Assembly (NCBI GenBank): GCA_012845835.1
Contig: JABAKD010000002.1
Location: 6,361,103-6,425,102, forward strand
DNA length: 64,000 nucleotides
DNA from: Undaria pinnatifida
Lineage: Eukaryota > Sar > Phaeophyceae > Laminariales > Alariaceae
Direction: 5' to 3'
This document shows positions 32,760 through 45,693 of this stretch, one piece after another (the stretch's first letter is position 1; each line of letters begins with the position of its first letter). The notes under the pieces are model-generated. The model had not been told where the DNA came from and made no database searches. It was given only the letters and a program-made list of their open reading frames with translations. The translations under genes were made by a program, and so were the position numbers.

Positions 32760-33660
32760 TTTAACGACAACGACGCCGATGGCGATGGTGATAATACTTG
32801 TAACAATGAGGTCATGCGAAATGTCATAATCGTGAGGTTGGCAATAGTCATGCCCACATCCAGCGGGAATTTCAACATTCATATAATGGTCATGGCACCA
32901 ACTGTCTTGCCGACTGCAGCGATGCTGATAAAATATAGTGGTGTCGGAGCGAAAACGAAGGTGCTCGAATAAACACAATTGTAACGGCAACAACGCATAC
33001 GCTACTCACTACGATACGTGCAAAAGAAATTGTTTTCGCGTTGACGACGATGATAACGAGAACCAGGACGGCAACGATACGAGGATGGTGGCGATGGCCA
33101 TGGCAATAGCGATGATGATAGCAGTGACGATGACGACGACGTTAATTATGACGGCGACGATATAGATGATAATGACGACGACAGCGATGGCGATGGCAGT
33201 GGTAATCACGGTGACGGCGTTCAGTGCGATGGCAACGGCGATGACGATGACGGCAACGACAGCCATGAAGATGACGTTGAGAACAACAGTGACCACGACG
33301 AAGGACGATCAAAATGGCAATGAAGAAAACGGTGAGGACACGTCATGACGATGAAGATACCAAATAACAATGACGATAGCGATGGAGGGGACAGTATCAA
33401 TGAGAATGTTGTTGACGATGATGACAACGAAGACAATGGCGATGACAATGACGATGACGACGATAATGACGACACCACATGACGATAACGATAGGGATAA
33501 CTGTGACTTTAACGATGACGATGACGTTGACGGCGACGATGATAAATGCGTTGTCAATAGCAGATGACCATTACCATAACGATGGAGAGAGCAATAGCAA
33601 TGGGTGTGTCAATAACGCCGACGATGACGGTGCAACTGACAGTGACAGTGACGAATGTAG
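32760..33660. repeat. Degenerate GAY/ATG triplet tract
   Basis: About 900 bp dominated by GACGATGACG-like triplets with many substitutions. Because GAY, ACG, ATG and their complements contain no stop codons, long overlapping open frames appear on both strands (Asp-rich, Met/Thr-rich, Val/Ile-rich and Ser-rich). This looks like an old microsatellite and not a coding exon. Confidence 0.75.
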
Positions 33661-34499
33661 GCTGGTGCGGGCGTGTATTTGTGTGTGTCGGCGGGATTGT
33701 TTGTGCGGACTGGTACGTGGGTGCGCTTGATGACGGTCCCACGTGACAGCGAGAGCTCGCCGACGCAATATCTAACCGTAATATTCGCCATTGGGTTTGA
33801 AGGGAGTGGGGGAACGCCATCTCCCAAGGCGTCTAGAGGGGAATTGTTGAAGTTGGTTTATGTGAGTTATCGACCGACGGCACCGTTGGACGACAGTCTT
33901 GCCGTAGAGTTAGGGATGACTCACCCCGTTCATGTAGTGGTATAGGGTGAGTTCACGTATTCCGCCGACCGCATACAGTTGGAATGCATGCCATAGCGAT
34001 AGGCCCACACGGCAAATGTGCGCCTAGATGTGGTCACATTTAAGGTAACAGCGCACCAGTGCGGACGCTAAGCGAGGTTCGCGGTTCGAGGTTGTTCTTT
34101 ATGGCCAACGGCAGTGACGTTACCCGTATGTTGGAGGTGACTATATTTTTCTCAGATGTTGGAAATATCGCCTACTTCTCCTCGTGTCGTGGAGACAACT
34201 TTATGCATTCGATGGGGTGTGGTCGTTCTCGTCGAGAAATTATGCAGTTAGTGACGAAGCCAGGTCGTATTGCCGATGATCTCGCCTTTCGCTCCTTCTG
34301 TATGGTGAGAGCCCCGCCCACAGCATGGCGAGGGAGGTTCAGAAAAAATGATCCAGACGGAAGTCCAGTAAGGCCTTGAAGTCATCCTACACGCGCGATG
34401 TCATAGAGGATTCAATAAAGGTGTCAGGTGCGATGGTCTTGGCTGGCCAAGGGAAGGATTAACAATCGGGGGAACGTACAGCATGTAACAGGAAATGAC
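33661..34499. other. No recognisable gene
   Basis: Only short overlapping frames; no repeat relationship recognised. Confidence 0.4.
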
Positions 34500-34832
34500 A
34501 ACTAGAGTTCGGTAATACCAGTACGAAATTACCTCGTGTTGGGAAGGATTGAATGGAACGGCACGATTAGGAAGCTTGGTTATCGGCGATATCCGTACAC
34601 CATATCTGATATCAACCCGGCCGGCACCTTATTATGGAGAGATACTGTAGACGTATGGACGAAACGAACAGGTTATTGCAAGAAGCTACGATTGGTGTAT
34701 GTAAACAAGGGGAAAAAACGCTCTGTGCCCGAACACCCAGAAAAACGATAACGACAACACAGTTCGAAGCACAAACAATGAAGGACAGATTGATCTTTAC
34801 GCTAAGTGATGGCCTCCGTAGACGGAGTACCC

Positions 34833-35010
34833 GGCTATGCTCGGTTTATTTCTTCGTAGAGAGAATCGAACATTGCGACATGTCTGTGATGGCACTTGTG
34901 GGTTCAAAATAAGAATGGGCTTGGCTATGCTCTGTTTATTTCGTCGTAGAGAGAATCCAACATTTCGACATGTCTGTGATGGGACTTGTGGGTTCAGATA
35001 AGAATGGGCT
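34833..35010 (+). repeat. 90-bp tandem duplication within the array
   Basis: Two adjacent units of 90 bp (34833..34922 and 34923..35010) share GGCTATGCTC, GTAGAGAGAATC, ACATGTCTGTGATGG and CTTGTGGGTTCA with few differences. This local duplication is much younger than the array that contains it. Confidence 0.85.
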
Positions 35011-35892
35011 TGGACTCGTCTACCATATTGCTGGAACCAGACCTCACGAGCAGGCTAGCAATTCCTAGACAGTCTCAAGCGAGTCCAGGGTTCTTGCGGC
35101 GAACCTCTGGATATAGAACTCGCCCGTCGGGATAATCTATCTGCCCAATCCTAAATTCTTTCAATCCGCCCTTACCTAGTTTTTGTTGCTACTTCATCGG
35201 GGGAGGGCGCTAGACAGTCGTGGGTTCTGTGATTGTGTTCCCTATTATTCTTGTTATTGTTAGGTTATTCGAGTTACATCGGAGGATTTAAATGGTACGG
35301 CACCGTTGGGGAGCGTTGTCGACGGGCACGATTTTAGGCAGGATATTCTGCCAACCTGCCTGGTATCAAGTTATGTAGATAGGTACGGTAAATGTGTATG
35401 TGTGATACTGAAGAGATTGCAGAGGGCGTCGATAGCTGTAAGGGAAAAGCTGTCTGCCCCACAACTCAAAAACAACTTATGACAATGCAACTCGAACGAT
35501 TGACATTGAGGGATAGGTTTACCTGTAAACGAAGTGACGGTGTCCGTAGATGACGTGACCGGCTAATGGTGGTTCATCGGTACGCGGAGAAAATGGGGCA
35601 TGTCTGTAGCGGAACTCGGCGTTTCATGTCAGGCTGGGTGTGACATCGTCTTTTATTGGTGGAAGCATACATGTCAATTAGGCGAGCAACACGAGGCCGA
35701 GTTCAAGCGAATCGGGGGTTCTTACCAAAGTGGCCTGGTGGGCCAAGCTAGCCAGAGTTCAATGTCTGTTCCTTCCACCCGCGCGCCGCACACATTTTTT
35801 TCTTTCTCCGAGGGGTGGGGGGGGGTAAGAGCTAGACAGCCGGCGGTCCTGTAATTGTATTCTCGAATAGTATTGTTATTCTTCAACCAAAC

Positions 35893-36139
35893 CTACGGTA
35901 GACTCTTTCTGACGGTAGCCCCCACAGCTTTTCTTCAACGAAATAGTGGGTTTTGAAACCAGCCCACAGCCCTCTCCTGAGATACGGTGCCGCTTGCCAC
36001 CCGGACGTCATCGGTCGATAGTCGTTCGCAAACAAGAATATCTGTGAAGATGACCTTTTCATAGCACCCGTCGTCGAATCTAGCCGCAACGAAACGTTCG
36101 TTTGAGAAAATCGCTGGTTTTTTGGGGGTGTTACCGTAG
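35893..36139 (-). mobile_element. Family E TIR element, copy 2 (247 bp)
   Basis: Begins CTACGGTAG and ends TACCGTAG; a second TACGGTAGCCCCC-like motif (GACGGTAGCCCCC) lies just inside the left end. The interior is the reverse complement of 11078..11309, including AACGAAAT and the GATACGG and CCACCCGGACGTCATCG blocks. No coding capacity. Confidence 0.75.
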
Positions 36140-36668
36140 AATCAGTCGGTAACAGAGGCACTTTCGACACCGTCTCTTGCAAAGGCTCGCGGGTACTCTC
36201 GCCGGTAGCTCCCCCGTTTCCTTTGCGTTATCAAGTTTTCGTGTGTTGCTTTTGTTTCTCGACACAAATCCGCAATATAATGGCAAGCTACCCCGCTCCA
36301 GCAAATATCCTCCGTAATATTCGTCCGTGATATGCAGTGACTCAATCGAGTAGTGACAACCCGGCAGTGAAAATTGAGCCCCCCTCCGTCACCGTAGCCT
36401 TGATCCTCCCGCCAGTTTTGTTTGATCGGAGGTGTCAAACGCAACGCAGATAGCCTGGTTTGCCAACCTAGCCAGACCCACCTGCCGCCCAATTTCATTC
36501 ATTGTATCCGGGGGTAAAAATGAGGGCGGGGGGGGGGAGGGTGGGGGCGAATGCTAGGCAGCCTGGTGTTGTTCTGCAATGGCATTGTTCAATATTTCGT
36601 TTTTCTTTGGTTGTTTCACACTATATCGTAAGAGTCCAATGACACGGCAACATTCATGGACGTGGTCA

Positions 36669-36919
36669 GACGCGTGCTACGATAGAGGTAGCATTCTTGT
36701 TGTTTCGTCGTCTGGATGATGGGGCTCCTTGATCCAAAAATGTCGGAAATTTAACCTTTTTTTCATGACATCTCGTTCCCTGCCTAACCCATGGAAGTTT
36801 CACCAGGTAGCTGTTTTAGTATAGTTCCAAGATCAGTTTTGGCCTTGGAGAGGTCTCAAGCTCTCCCAAATTGAGGAACCTCAGAAAAAACGCGGAGCAC
36901 CTCAATCGTAGCACGCGTC
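36669..36919 (-). mobile_element. Family D MITE, copy 2 (251 bp), exact 4-bp TSD
   Basis: Ends GACGCGTGCTACGATAGAGG and CCTCAATCGTAGCACGCGTC pair over about 20 bp with one mismatch. Both sides are flanked by GTCA (36665..36668 and 36920..36923). The interior is in the opposite orientation to copies 1 and 5: GGGGCTCCTTGATCC at left and GAGGTCTCAAGCTCTCCC at right. Best-preserved termini of the family. Confidence 0.88.
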
Positions 36920-37200
36920 GTCATCCGGGACCGTTGTAGGCGGTGTTAGTTAGGAACTCGGTTGGTATAAGCGAGACGGTGAATGTGTGGGAGAGATAAT
37001 TAGGAGGTTGCAGGAGGCCACGATAGGTGTGTCTGTCCAAGGGAAGAAATCGCTCCCTTCCACCTACTATAAAAGCGCAATGGCAACGTAACCTGAACAA
37101 TAAAAAATAAACGACCATCATTCTCGCTGTATGCGGAGAAGATGCATACGATTTTATCTCCCGTTCGACTTCCATGTCTGGACTGGCTACATGTGGCATC

Positions 37201-40200
37201 TGTTCTTCCAGCCGGCACGTGTCGTCTTCTTTCCGCCGGCGCGTGTCTTCATTTTCACTCGATTATTATCGTTTCCGGCGCTCGTCGTATGTCATCCAAC
37301 TCGACTACACCATGCTGCCATTCGTTCGCGTACGAAAGAAGTTACTTCAAAAAACCTTGTACGCACAACGTATAGGCCCCTGCGACTCGACCCCCGGCCA
37401 AACCGTCAGACAAAGATGCCAGTCTACTGCCGACCGAACAATCGCCTGGCGTTTGTCAACTGTGCAATAGTTGGATCCTACAATTCGTTAAGTGTGCCAG
37501 CGTAGAAACCAATCACCTCATCGTCCGTGAACAAATGCCGTGGTACACGGTTGCAAAGAAAGGCATTCGGGCGCATGCACATGCGTTCCACATTCGTCAG
37601 GTTCGCGGCAGCGCACAACAACGTCTGGTGTCGTGATGTATGACACGAGGACATGTGTACGCCGTGGTGATTCACCAAGCAGCCCGTGCATGGCGTGTAC
37701 GCAAGCCTCAACACATCCTCATGATTTCTCATTACCTCGATCATTGGTCTTTCTCGCCTTCCTCGAGGCGAACAGGCATAGACGGCAGTGTTGAGTTTTT
37801 GTTTCGTCCAACCTTGGAAGATCAGCACACCAGTCAGTGTCGGCCCTGACTAAGCATCCTTAACCAATACAAACTACATTGTCACACTCTTTCAAACATA
37901 TACTACCAAGCAAGGTAGTCGGACATGAATCAGATACATAAAACAGATGGTCAATGTTCAAGTGGTACGAACAACATAACGGTGCAGAAATATTACTCTC
38001 ATCTCAACCACCCGCGTTGCTTAGATGAATACGCCGACGTGGGGCGGGGAGTCTTTCTAGACGTGTGAGGCTGCACTGAAAGTCCAAGTGTGGTGTGTAG
38101 CTGCCACTGACCAGCCAATTTCAAAGTTTTGACATACACACGCACATTGGCACAAACTGCTGTCAAATTATAACTGCAGGCTGGTTAGACTTTCTGGAAG
38201 AAGCGGTCGTGGGGCATGCGTAGCACCCGACGGAAACGGGCGGACCAAGCTGGAGCGAAGAAGGTACCAGGGTGGTGACATGGCAACAGCGCCTGAATGG
38301 CAGGAGGGCCTGGAAACCGACAATGCCTTAACGCAGTTACTCATAGACATATCTTCTCACCGCAGATGCTCCCGTCTACATGGTAATCCATGCTGTTCGG
38401 ATCTGGCGAAGTTTTCTTTGCTATTAACAGATGACTGTCGGTTGCCTTATTGAGCACCCGCCTGTTCAAAAGGTATAAACCGAACAGGAACTAAGACGAT
38501 ACCGGTATACATGTGTTCTAACCCCTTTCTGCGACTCAGTAAAGTGTTTAAAATACAGGCGACGCAGATGACCATTCGACATGGGTTTTCACGTACAACG
38601 ATAATTGATGGCGGCCGGTATTTCCCAGGTCGTTGTGTTTTACGGACACCTGAACCAACCCAACCCTTTGTGCCTTACTTGCCAATGTAGTGTTTTCCTT
38701 AACACGGGACCTTGAGCGGGTTGGGTAGCGTACAATATAGACCCTCACGGGAAGAAACGACTAGCTGTGATCGTAAGGTCCGTTTTCGGGGGACCGTTAC
38801 AAAATTTGGCGTTACGAATCTCGAATATTGTGATCGGAAAGTCTTGCTCAGTATCGAAGCGCCCATTTTCGAAAACGGATCGAATACGATGTGATCGGAA
38901 AGTCTTGCTCAGTATCGATCACTACGTTTTAGACTACTATAGTCTATAAAAATAGCAGTGTTCGTGTTATATGATATATTCATTGATTGCGGGCTCATTC
39001 TGTGCCCTTTATGGCCTTGCTTCTAGTGATAAGTCTATCTCCTACCACCAGTGACTACGTACAGCAATGTGTTTTCTGGGCCTTCTTTCTTCGTCGCTGC
39101 AAGCTGGGGTGGGTAGGATACAGTAAATGCAGGTCTGTGGTTAGTGCTCCAAGTTGTACTTACGCTACCCTCCGAACAAACACAAACGTAATTTATGTAA
39201 AAATACACTGTTAATAAGCGCGACAACCCGAATAAAACATTACACTCAGGAGCGTTGAGTAGATATTATGGACGTACGTGTGGAACAAGAGCAAATACAA
39301 GTGAATGCGGCCCGGAGAGAAGGTCAACGAGCGGGAACGCCTCGGCGTTTCGAGACGGAGAATTGCCGTAGTTGCGACCAAATGATATGAAAACCACAAT
39401 GAGATATGATATTATGCACGCATGTATTCAAATTGTCCATGCATAACAGCGCTACTATAAAAACAGTTATTTTGGTACATGCCAGGGCACCAGATATACT
39501 ACAACGAAGTATGTCCGAACACTACGTACCAATGGTGACGTACTGTACAATATACTTACCTGTCCATGCAACTGGTTGGGCCAAACTTCAGTACCAGGTA
39601 AATGGTACCAAGCATAAATCGTCTTGAAACTATAACAATGCAGGGGTGCCGAAGACAGCACCATTCAAAGAATGACACCTAATTTTTTTCTACGAGATAG
39701 GCCAATTGGCGGCAATGAGTTTATCATGTATCCTACGTTCGGCAAGATACCCTCATTCGCACAGTAAAGTACGACACTTGATAGGAGACAATGTACGAAG
39801 AGAGACAGGATGAATATACAAGAAACTAAGACGATCGGGAATTCATCATGCTGACGTTAGCAGGTAGCACACCCCACGCCGTCTGAAAATTATGTAAAAT
39901 GGTCTGACTCAGCAGTCTTGCTTCCTATTTGGTGTCCTGTACTGCGTTGTACGTCAAATAAAAACAGGGCATACGACATGGAACAATATACTATAGCAAC
40001 ACGACAACGTGTAGTACGGCACACTCCCTCCCTTGCCGTTGGAACACCGACACCTTTCTGTCTGCCGTTACAATCAATGGAGGTTGGATTACTCGCTTGG
40101 AACGATCGGCTACCGTGTTTTCCCTAACGCATTTTCGCCGCCAAATCCCGTTAGTGCGTGCTCGACGCAACCCGCTCGGCTATCGTTGACAATATGCCAA

Positions 40201-41659
40201 AACAAGTTACAATCAAAAACGCATATTGCCAGCTATGATTCCGGGTGCTTGTATCCTATGCAATTTGACTGGCGTGAGCTATGAGTGCGAACCGATGGCA
40301 GGTAAGGACCCGCTGTCGGCGTGTGGTGGCCTCTGGCAGATTCGTATCTATGAAGGATGTCTGAACACTTGAGCGGTTTAAAACAGTGCATAACCACTGA
40401 CCACACCATGCGCTATAAGGGATTTGTGGCAATGCGCACTCTGCCGTAGATCAAACATAGTAGTACCACGTTAATGCCTGATTCTTCTGACGTCCTGCCT
40501 AAGAGCGCAGCGTATACGCAAGAACTGAAATAAAAAATTAGTGTAACTCTTCAGAGAATTTACCGGCTTTAGAGAAATGCTACCCTCGATTTTTTTGTTT
40601 CCGCCTTCGGTGGGTGGGTAAACCCCTGGGGCTGTTCGAGTACCGAACATCTTCATAACCGACATAGCTAGAGTCGGAGGGTTCAGGCGCCGGCGGGACC
40701 AGGGCAGTGTGAGATCAGGATGTCGAGTAAAAACCTCCGGGACAAGAACATGTGTGCGCTTGGTTTTTGATAGGACACAAATACACGGGAAATTTGGGTA
40801 ACGGTGCCAAAGACAGAATTCTAAGAATCCCTCATCGGTCACTTCTACAGTTCAAAGTTGAAACGATGACATTGGTTCCTGTGCGTAGTGTTAAATGCTT
40901 CATCACACAATAGGTTGATTCTCCTGATTTCGGGCCCCAGGTAACAGAGGGAATGTACTGCGAATTAGCGCACTCAATAGCATTATTATTGCACTGTAGA
41001 CAATTTCCTCACGCTGGAGAACCCACACACTCCAATCTGTCATTCTCCCAAATATAGGCGGAGTTTCGATTCAGGGCGGTCGGGTACCGTCTATGCTAAA
41101 CGTTAACAGCTCACATCGTATATTCAGCGTAGAGTTAGACGGTTCATTTTGGTGTGGGAGCAGAGTTGGAAAACGAGGGCGTGGTACCGGGGCTCCGGGC
41201 GGAAGCAGGGTAGGTACTACATACAGCAGTGGGTGTAAATGTCGAGACTTGTATTTTCTCGGAGAGTCGCGTGTCTGCAAATAGTTCCTTTCCTGAGATA
41301 TAACGGGTGGCTGATACTACATGGAAATGATGCATGGTTGACGAACACAGCATTCCTAGAATTTCCGAATGGATATTTCTGCGGTTGGAGATTGTGATGA
41401 TGGGTGATGTTGGACTCTAACCCATGTTTCACACATGGTCCTGATGCTTATGACGTCTTCACGCGGTCGCAGAGTATACGATACCGGTACTTGTATCTCA
41501 TCGAACCCAATATGTCCTCCATCGTTGCCTGTGCGTTGTGATACGATTGTCTAATGGTTGTATGACATCATACTATGGTAAAATTGAAATAGGTATTGTG
41601 CTACACGCAAATGTCTGGCTTATGAGGACACCCACCCTATTTTCATTTCTTTTTTATCA
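37201..41659. other. Long stretch with no gene recognised
   Basis: Frames are short and contested by both strands. A 123-residue minus-strand frame at 40471..40842 is the longest, with no domain. The only structure found is the direct repeat at 38829..38918, listed separately. Confidence 0.4.
38829..38918 (+). repeat. 29-bp perfect direct repeat, period 61
   Basis: Identical 29-mers at 38829..38857 and 38890..38918 begin TGTGATCGGAAAGTCTTGCT and end CAGTATCGA. The preceding TCGAATA is also shared. A weaker TGTGATCGTAAGGTCCG precedes them at 38766. Confidence 0.9.
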
Positions 41660-43570
41660 TTTCAAGGGTGGGTGCGTTATCCCGTTGGCCCGGGGAGCTA
41701 CCAGAGGTCCTCTTGACCCTTTGGTGATTATCACCTTTGGCTCGTATGCCATGAGACATCATTTAACCCGTTGTCAGGCGTGCGCCGCCCACCCCTAGTC
41801 CACGCCAGAACGTTTTCAGTTAGCGTCGATGCCACACTAAAGAAACTTAGAACCAGTGTTACTCACACTAAACACAATCTGCTGGCGTTTGAAGATTGCT
41901 ACTCTTCGTTCTTCCGTGTCCGTTTCCGCGAGTGGTGGCTGGGCTATCCGGGGCTACCGAGGAAACGCCCCGGCCATTGAACTGCCCACGCCCTTCGCTC
42001 CTTTCCGCGCTACTACCTACCAAGTTAACGCCAGCACCACACCAAGAAGTCTACAATCGGTTCTTGTTACAGTCCAGAACAAAAAGGAAGAAACAGAACC
42101 GCTCATCCAGGCTGGGTTTTGTGCTTGAGAGAGGGTGGTTTCTACACTCATTTCATTGTAACGCGTCCGGGATTTCGTACTGTGCTGTAACGCTCACCGT
42201 TCATCTGTTATTGTTACGGTTCGTAATGGGTATCCTGTCATCAATTGCCATTAACAACCTCGTGGTTACGGATGGATCACACCCTCCGTTCCCTCGTTTT
42301 CAGTTTTGCTCACGGCGGGTGGACTATCCCTTTGATGCCGTGTGCTGACATATATCGCCATCGCTCATATATCGTTCAAACCATTGCCAGCTCGTTAGCC
42401 CTTACTCCTCTTCACGTCACTACCACTTATGTTAGCGCCAACTACACCAAAGACGTCTACAAACACTACTACGTATTACCAAACACCATTGTTTGATGTT
42501 CGAAGACTCCCACCCTTACATTCCTGTTTCCACCTACAATGGATGCTCTGCTTGTGGTCAACCAGCTATGGTTCTTAATGGGTATCTTAATATGTATTGC
42601 CAATAACAACTTCTTGGCTACGGATGGCTCACAACCTCTGTTCCCTCGTTTTTGGTCTTACTAACGGCGGGTGGACTGTCCCTTTAGCCTCGTGTGCTGA
42701 CAGATATCGCTCAAACCATTGCCAGCCCTTCAGTCTTTACTCCTCTTCACGCCACTACCAGTAATGTTAGCGCCAACTACACATAAAGAGACGTCTACAA
42801 ACAGTACTGCGTATTTCCGAACATCATTGTTTGATGTTGATGTTTGAAGACTCCTACCCTTCTATTCCTGTTTCCACCAATAATGGATGCTATGCTTGTG
42901 GTCAACCGAATGTCCTCTAAATCATTGTCTGACCAGAGCCGTTCACTCCTACAACCTGCGTTGCCATCGACAATTATGCGTCACTCGGTAGTAGATTTCC
43001 CAGTCCTACAGCCCATGACACGCATTCGAAGTATAAAGCGTAAGTAGTGACCGAGGCAGGGCTTCGAATTTGGGGCACAGTTCTTTCTAAACGAGCGCCT
43101 CTACCACGGCTCCCTGTCTTCTCACCATTTTTTTCTATGCCACCAGGCCTTTCTTACTATTCTGTTTGTCGTCAGGTACACTATGATGTATCACAAACCA
43201 CAACTGTGTTGCGTTGGAGGGCTCCCACCCTCTGTTCTTGCGTGTCAGGTTCCGGCAACGGTGGATCAACTACCCGCCTGGGCCGATGGAGCGCCGGAAT
43301 ATCTCCTAACCATTGTTCAGCCAGCGCCCCAAACTCCTCTTCACGCCACAAAATGTTTGAATAACGTCAATTTCACACCAGAAAAATTGACAGCACCAAG
43401 CACATGTTTCTAGCAACACTCCTACTGGTTCTAGCCTTTCCGGTTCCGCAGACGTAGTGCTTATCTCCCGGGGCCGGTGGGCCGCCCGATATCCTCCAAA
43501 CTGTTGTCTGGCCGTCCGCCCGTCCCTCACCCTCACGCCACGAACTGTTCGGACTCGTGCTAGAGGTGCA
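41660..43570 (+). repeat. Tandem array of about 350-bp units
   Basis: The two best units are 42213..42564 and 42565..42910, sharing TAATGGGTATC, CGGCGGGTGGACT, TCCCTTT, GCTGACA, TCAAACCATTGCCAG, ACTCCTCTTCACG and GATGCT-TGCTTGTGGTCAACC, at a period of 344-352 bp. More diverged units lie on both sides: ACTCCTCTTCACGCCAC recurs near 43330 and CCCTCACCCTCACGCCACG near 43527, and TTTGAAGATTGCTACTCTTC is at 41889. No conserved open frame. Confidence 0.75.
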
Positions 43571-43999
43571 CTTACTATTTCTGGAGCTCCTCTGTTGAGG
43601 AGCTCTGCACGTCATCTACTATTCTGAGCCTAAAGCGAAAAATGTACGTTGGACCCGATACACAGTCCAACGGGCGAGATGGAATGGTTACACAAACAAA
43701 TTAAAAACGAATCCAACAACAACGGGCAGTTCCTCACCGCGAGAGACTCGCTGATGAGAAACATCTCGGTCAAAATTGGGCAAGCCTTACCACAGCACGG
43801 CTCTTGTGTCGACGGCAACGACACATCCAAATACTTACCAGCATTCCTGCAGCGCTGTGCGTGCATTGCCGCCTTTGGGTTTGTTTCCAGCGTTTATTGT
43901 CTCTTCCGCCTTGTATTGTGGTGGATTAACGTTACCGTCGAGCTACCGTCGGGCTTGTCCAATGTCGAGACTGTGTCCAACCCCCCGTGTGCTAAGAGT
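43571..43999. other. No recognisable gene
   Basis: GAGCTCCTCTGTTGAGGAGC (about 43583..43602) is a short hairpin of the type found inside family D and I elements, possibly a fragment. The open frame at 43649..44053 has no domain and runs into the next MITE. Confidence 0.4.
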
Positions 44000-44244
44000 G
44001 ACGGGTGCTACGATAGAAACAGCATTTTTTGCATTTTTTCTTCGTCTGAATGACGGGACTGTTCAATCCACAATCGTTGCACTATCTTTTCGACGTCAAA
44101 AGTTTTTTCTACCTAGGCATTGGGCTTGTTAATTTGGTTACCCTTTCAGTTTATTCAAAAAGGCTTATCTAGGTTAGATTTGGAGATCCTCAAGTGACGA
44201 GCCTCATAAACTAAACGGTGCGCTTCTACGGTAGCACATGTGTC
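44000..44244 (-). mobile_element. Family D MITE, copy 3, diverged (245 bp)
   Basis: Ends GACGGGTGCTACGATAGAAA and GCTTCTACGGTAGCACATGT are degraded versions of the family termini. CGTCTGAATGACGGGACT at left and GATCCTCAAGTGACGAGCC at right match the internal blocks of 36669..36919. No clear target duplication remains. Confidence 0.7.
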
Positions 44245-45254
44245 AGGTGCAATACAGTGGTGTCCTAACTTGTTAATCGAAATAGCTGGAAAACCAAACC
44301 CCGTCGTTGGGGTGGAGGTGTTGGTCGTATTCCGTAGTACCTACAACACTTTTTGTTTCGTTACCCCAGTCCTTTCTCGTATATATATATATTCTCCTCG
44401 TTACTTTTAGCTTCTTCTCCAGTCCCCGCATGTGTTGTAACTCACGCCTAGCGCAACAAGGCAGACACCTAGCATCATGCCCCTGCTCACTACGGAGAAC
44501 TCCTCTCGGTTTTTAGACTAGAGACTCCAGCACTTTGATGCTCGTGGGCTGGAGGGGGAACTTTGGATAAGCCCGTTCGGCACAACTCCACGAGAGTGCT
44601 CTCACATGAACACGCCTGTTGGAGTATCTTAATCGAGAAAACTGCCTTGCTTAATAGCCTTGAAATTTGCCACTCGACCGCCGGGGCGCCGTCTTTCAAC
44701 TTGTTGCAGGCAATGTACTATGTAAAACAAAATACGAAATGTTACGGAGACCAAATGTCTTCATCTAAAGGAACATTTCTTGCTCGCAGCAGTACTCCTG
44801 GTTCTCCCTTGACTATGGTCCGGATGTCTTCGTCGGGGTTGGCAAAGTCCCAATCGCGAACCACAACAGGGTTGGGTTTATGCACCATGGTTGTATAGTC
44901 TAGTCTAGAAACTTTGTTGCCGCGGATATAGAAAATAGATTGCAGGTCTGTGCAATATCCACGGCCAATGGCTACACCGATAGTATTTCAACGGCCGATG
45001 CTTGGTTTGCTATATATACGTGCTGTAGTCTGCCATTGTTCAGAAGAAGCAAAGTTATAAATATCGAGCTGCCACGGAGTCGAGGGTGAAAGTGATCGGG
45101 GACGATATACTCCCGCAGCAAATTTCGATTGGACGAAGACCACTCTGCCATATCAACCCCAAACTGTTTGGGTTTGAGTCGGACGATCAGATGCAATCAA
45201 AACTGATCGCCAATAGTCTATGTCGGTCTTTACACGTTTTTCCTACTCTACTCC
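44245..45254. other. No recognisable gene
   Basis: A short TA run lies at about 44381..44391. No coding or repeat signal recognised. Confidence 0.4.
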
Positions 45255-45656
45255 TCCTGCTACGGTGCTGCTCTTACCGCTATTGTGCTACTGCTCCTGA
45301 TGCTACTATACTATGTATTCCACAGCTGCTACTGATGCTGTTTCTGCTGCTGGTGCTGGCACTGCTACTGCTACTGCTACTACTACAGTTACTATTATTG
45401 CTACAACTATAACAATTTCCGCGCCACCATCTTATAGCCGCTCCTATTACTCCTACTAATACCAATATTGCTACTAGTACTACTACTAATACTACTACTA
45501 CTACTACAACTACTACTACCACTACTACTACCACTACCACCACTGCCGTTAATACTGATATACCTCTACTACTACTGCTACTACTACAACTGCTGCTACG
45601 ACTACTACTTCTACCACTACAACAACTTGCTGCTACTACTGTTAGCACTCCTATTG

Positions 45657-45693
<37 letters not shown>

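Larger units (their letters stand above)
34500..37200 (+). repeat. Degenerate tandem array, three large units
   Basis: One anchor recurs as CTAGACAGTCGTGGGTTCTG (35210), CTAGACAGCCGGCGGTCCTG (35833) and CTAGGCAGCCTGGTGTTGTT (36553). A second recurs as GGAACGGCACGATTAGGAAG (34554) and GGTACGGCACCGTTGGGGAG (35292). Units are about 620-740 bp. The third unit is displaced by foreign sequence at 35882..36490, which includes a family E element, and interrupted by a family D MITE at 36669..36919. Strongly decayed. Confidence 0.6.

Noticed and set aside
32938-33567. Met/Thr-rich and Val/Ile-rich frames on both strands
   Set aside because: Explained by GACGATG triplet composition; no stable frame.
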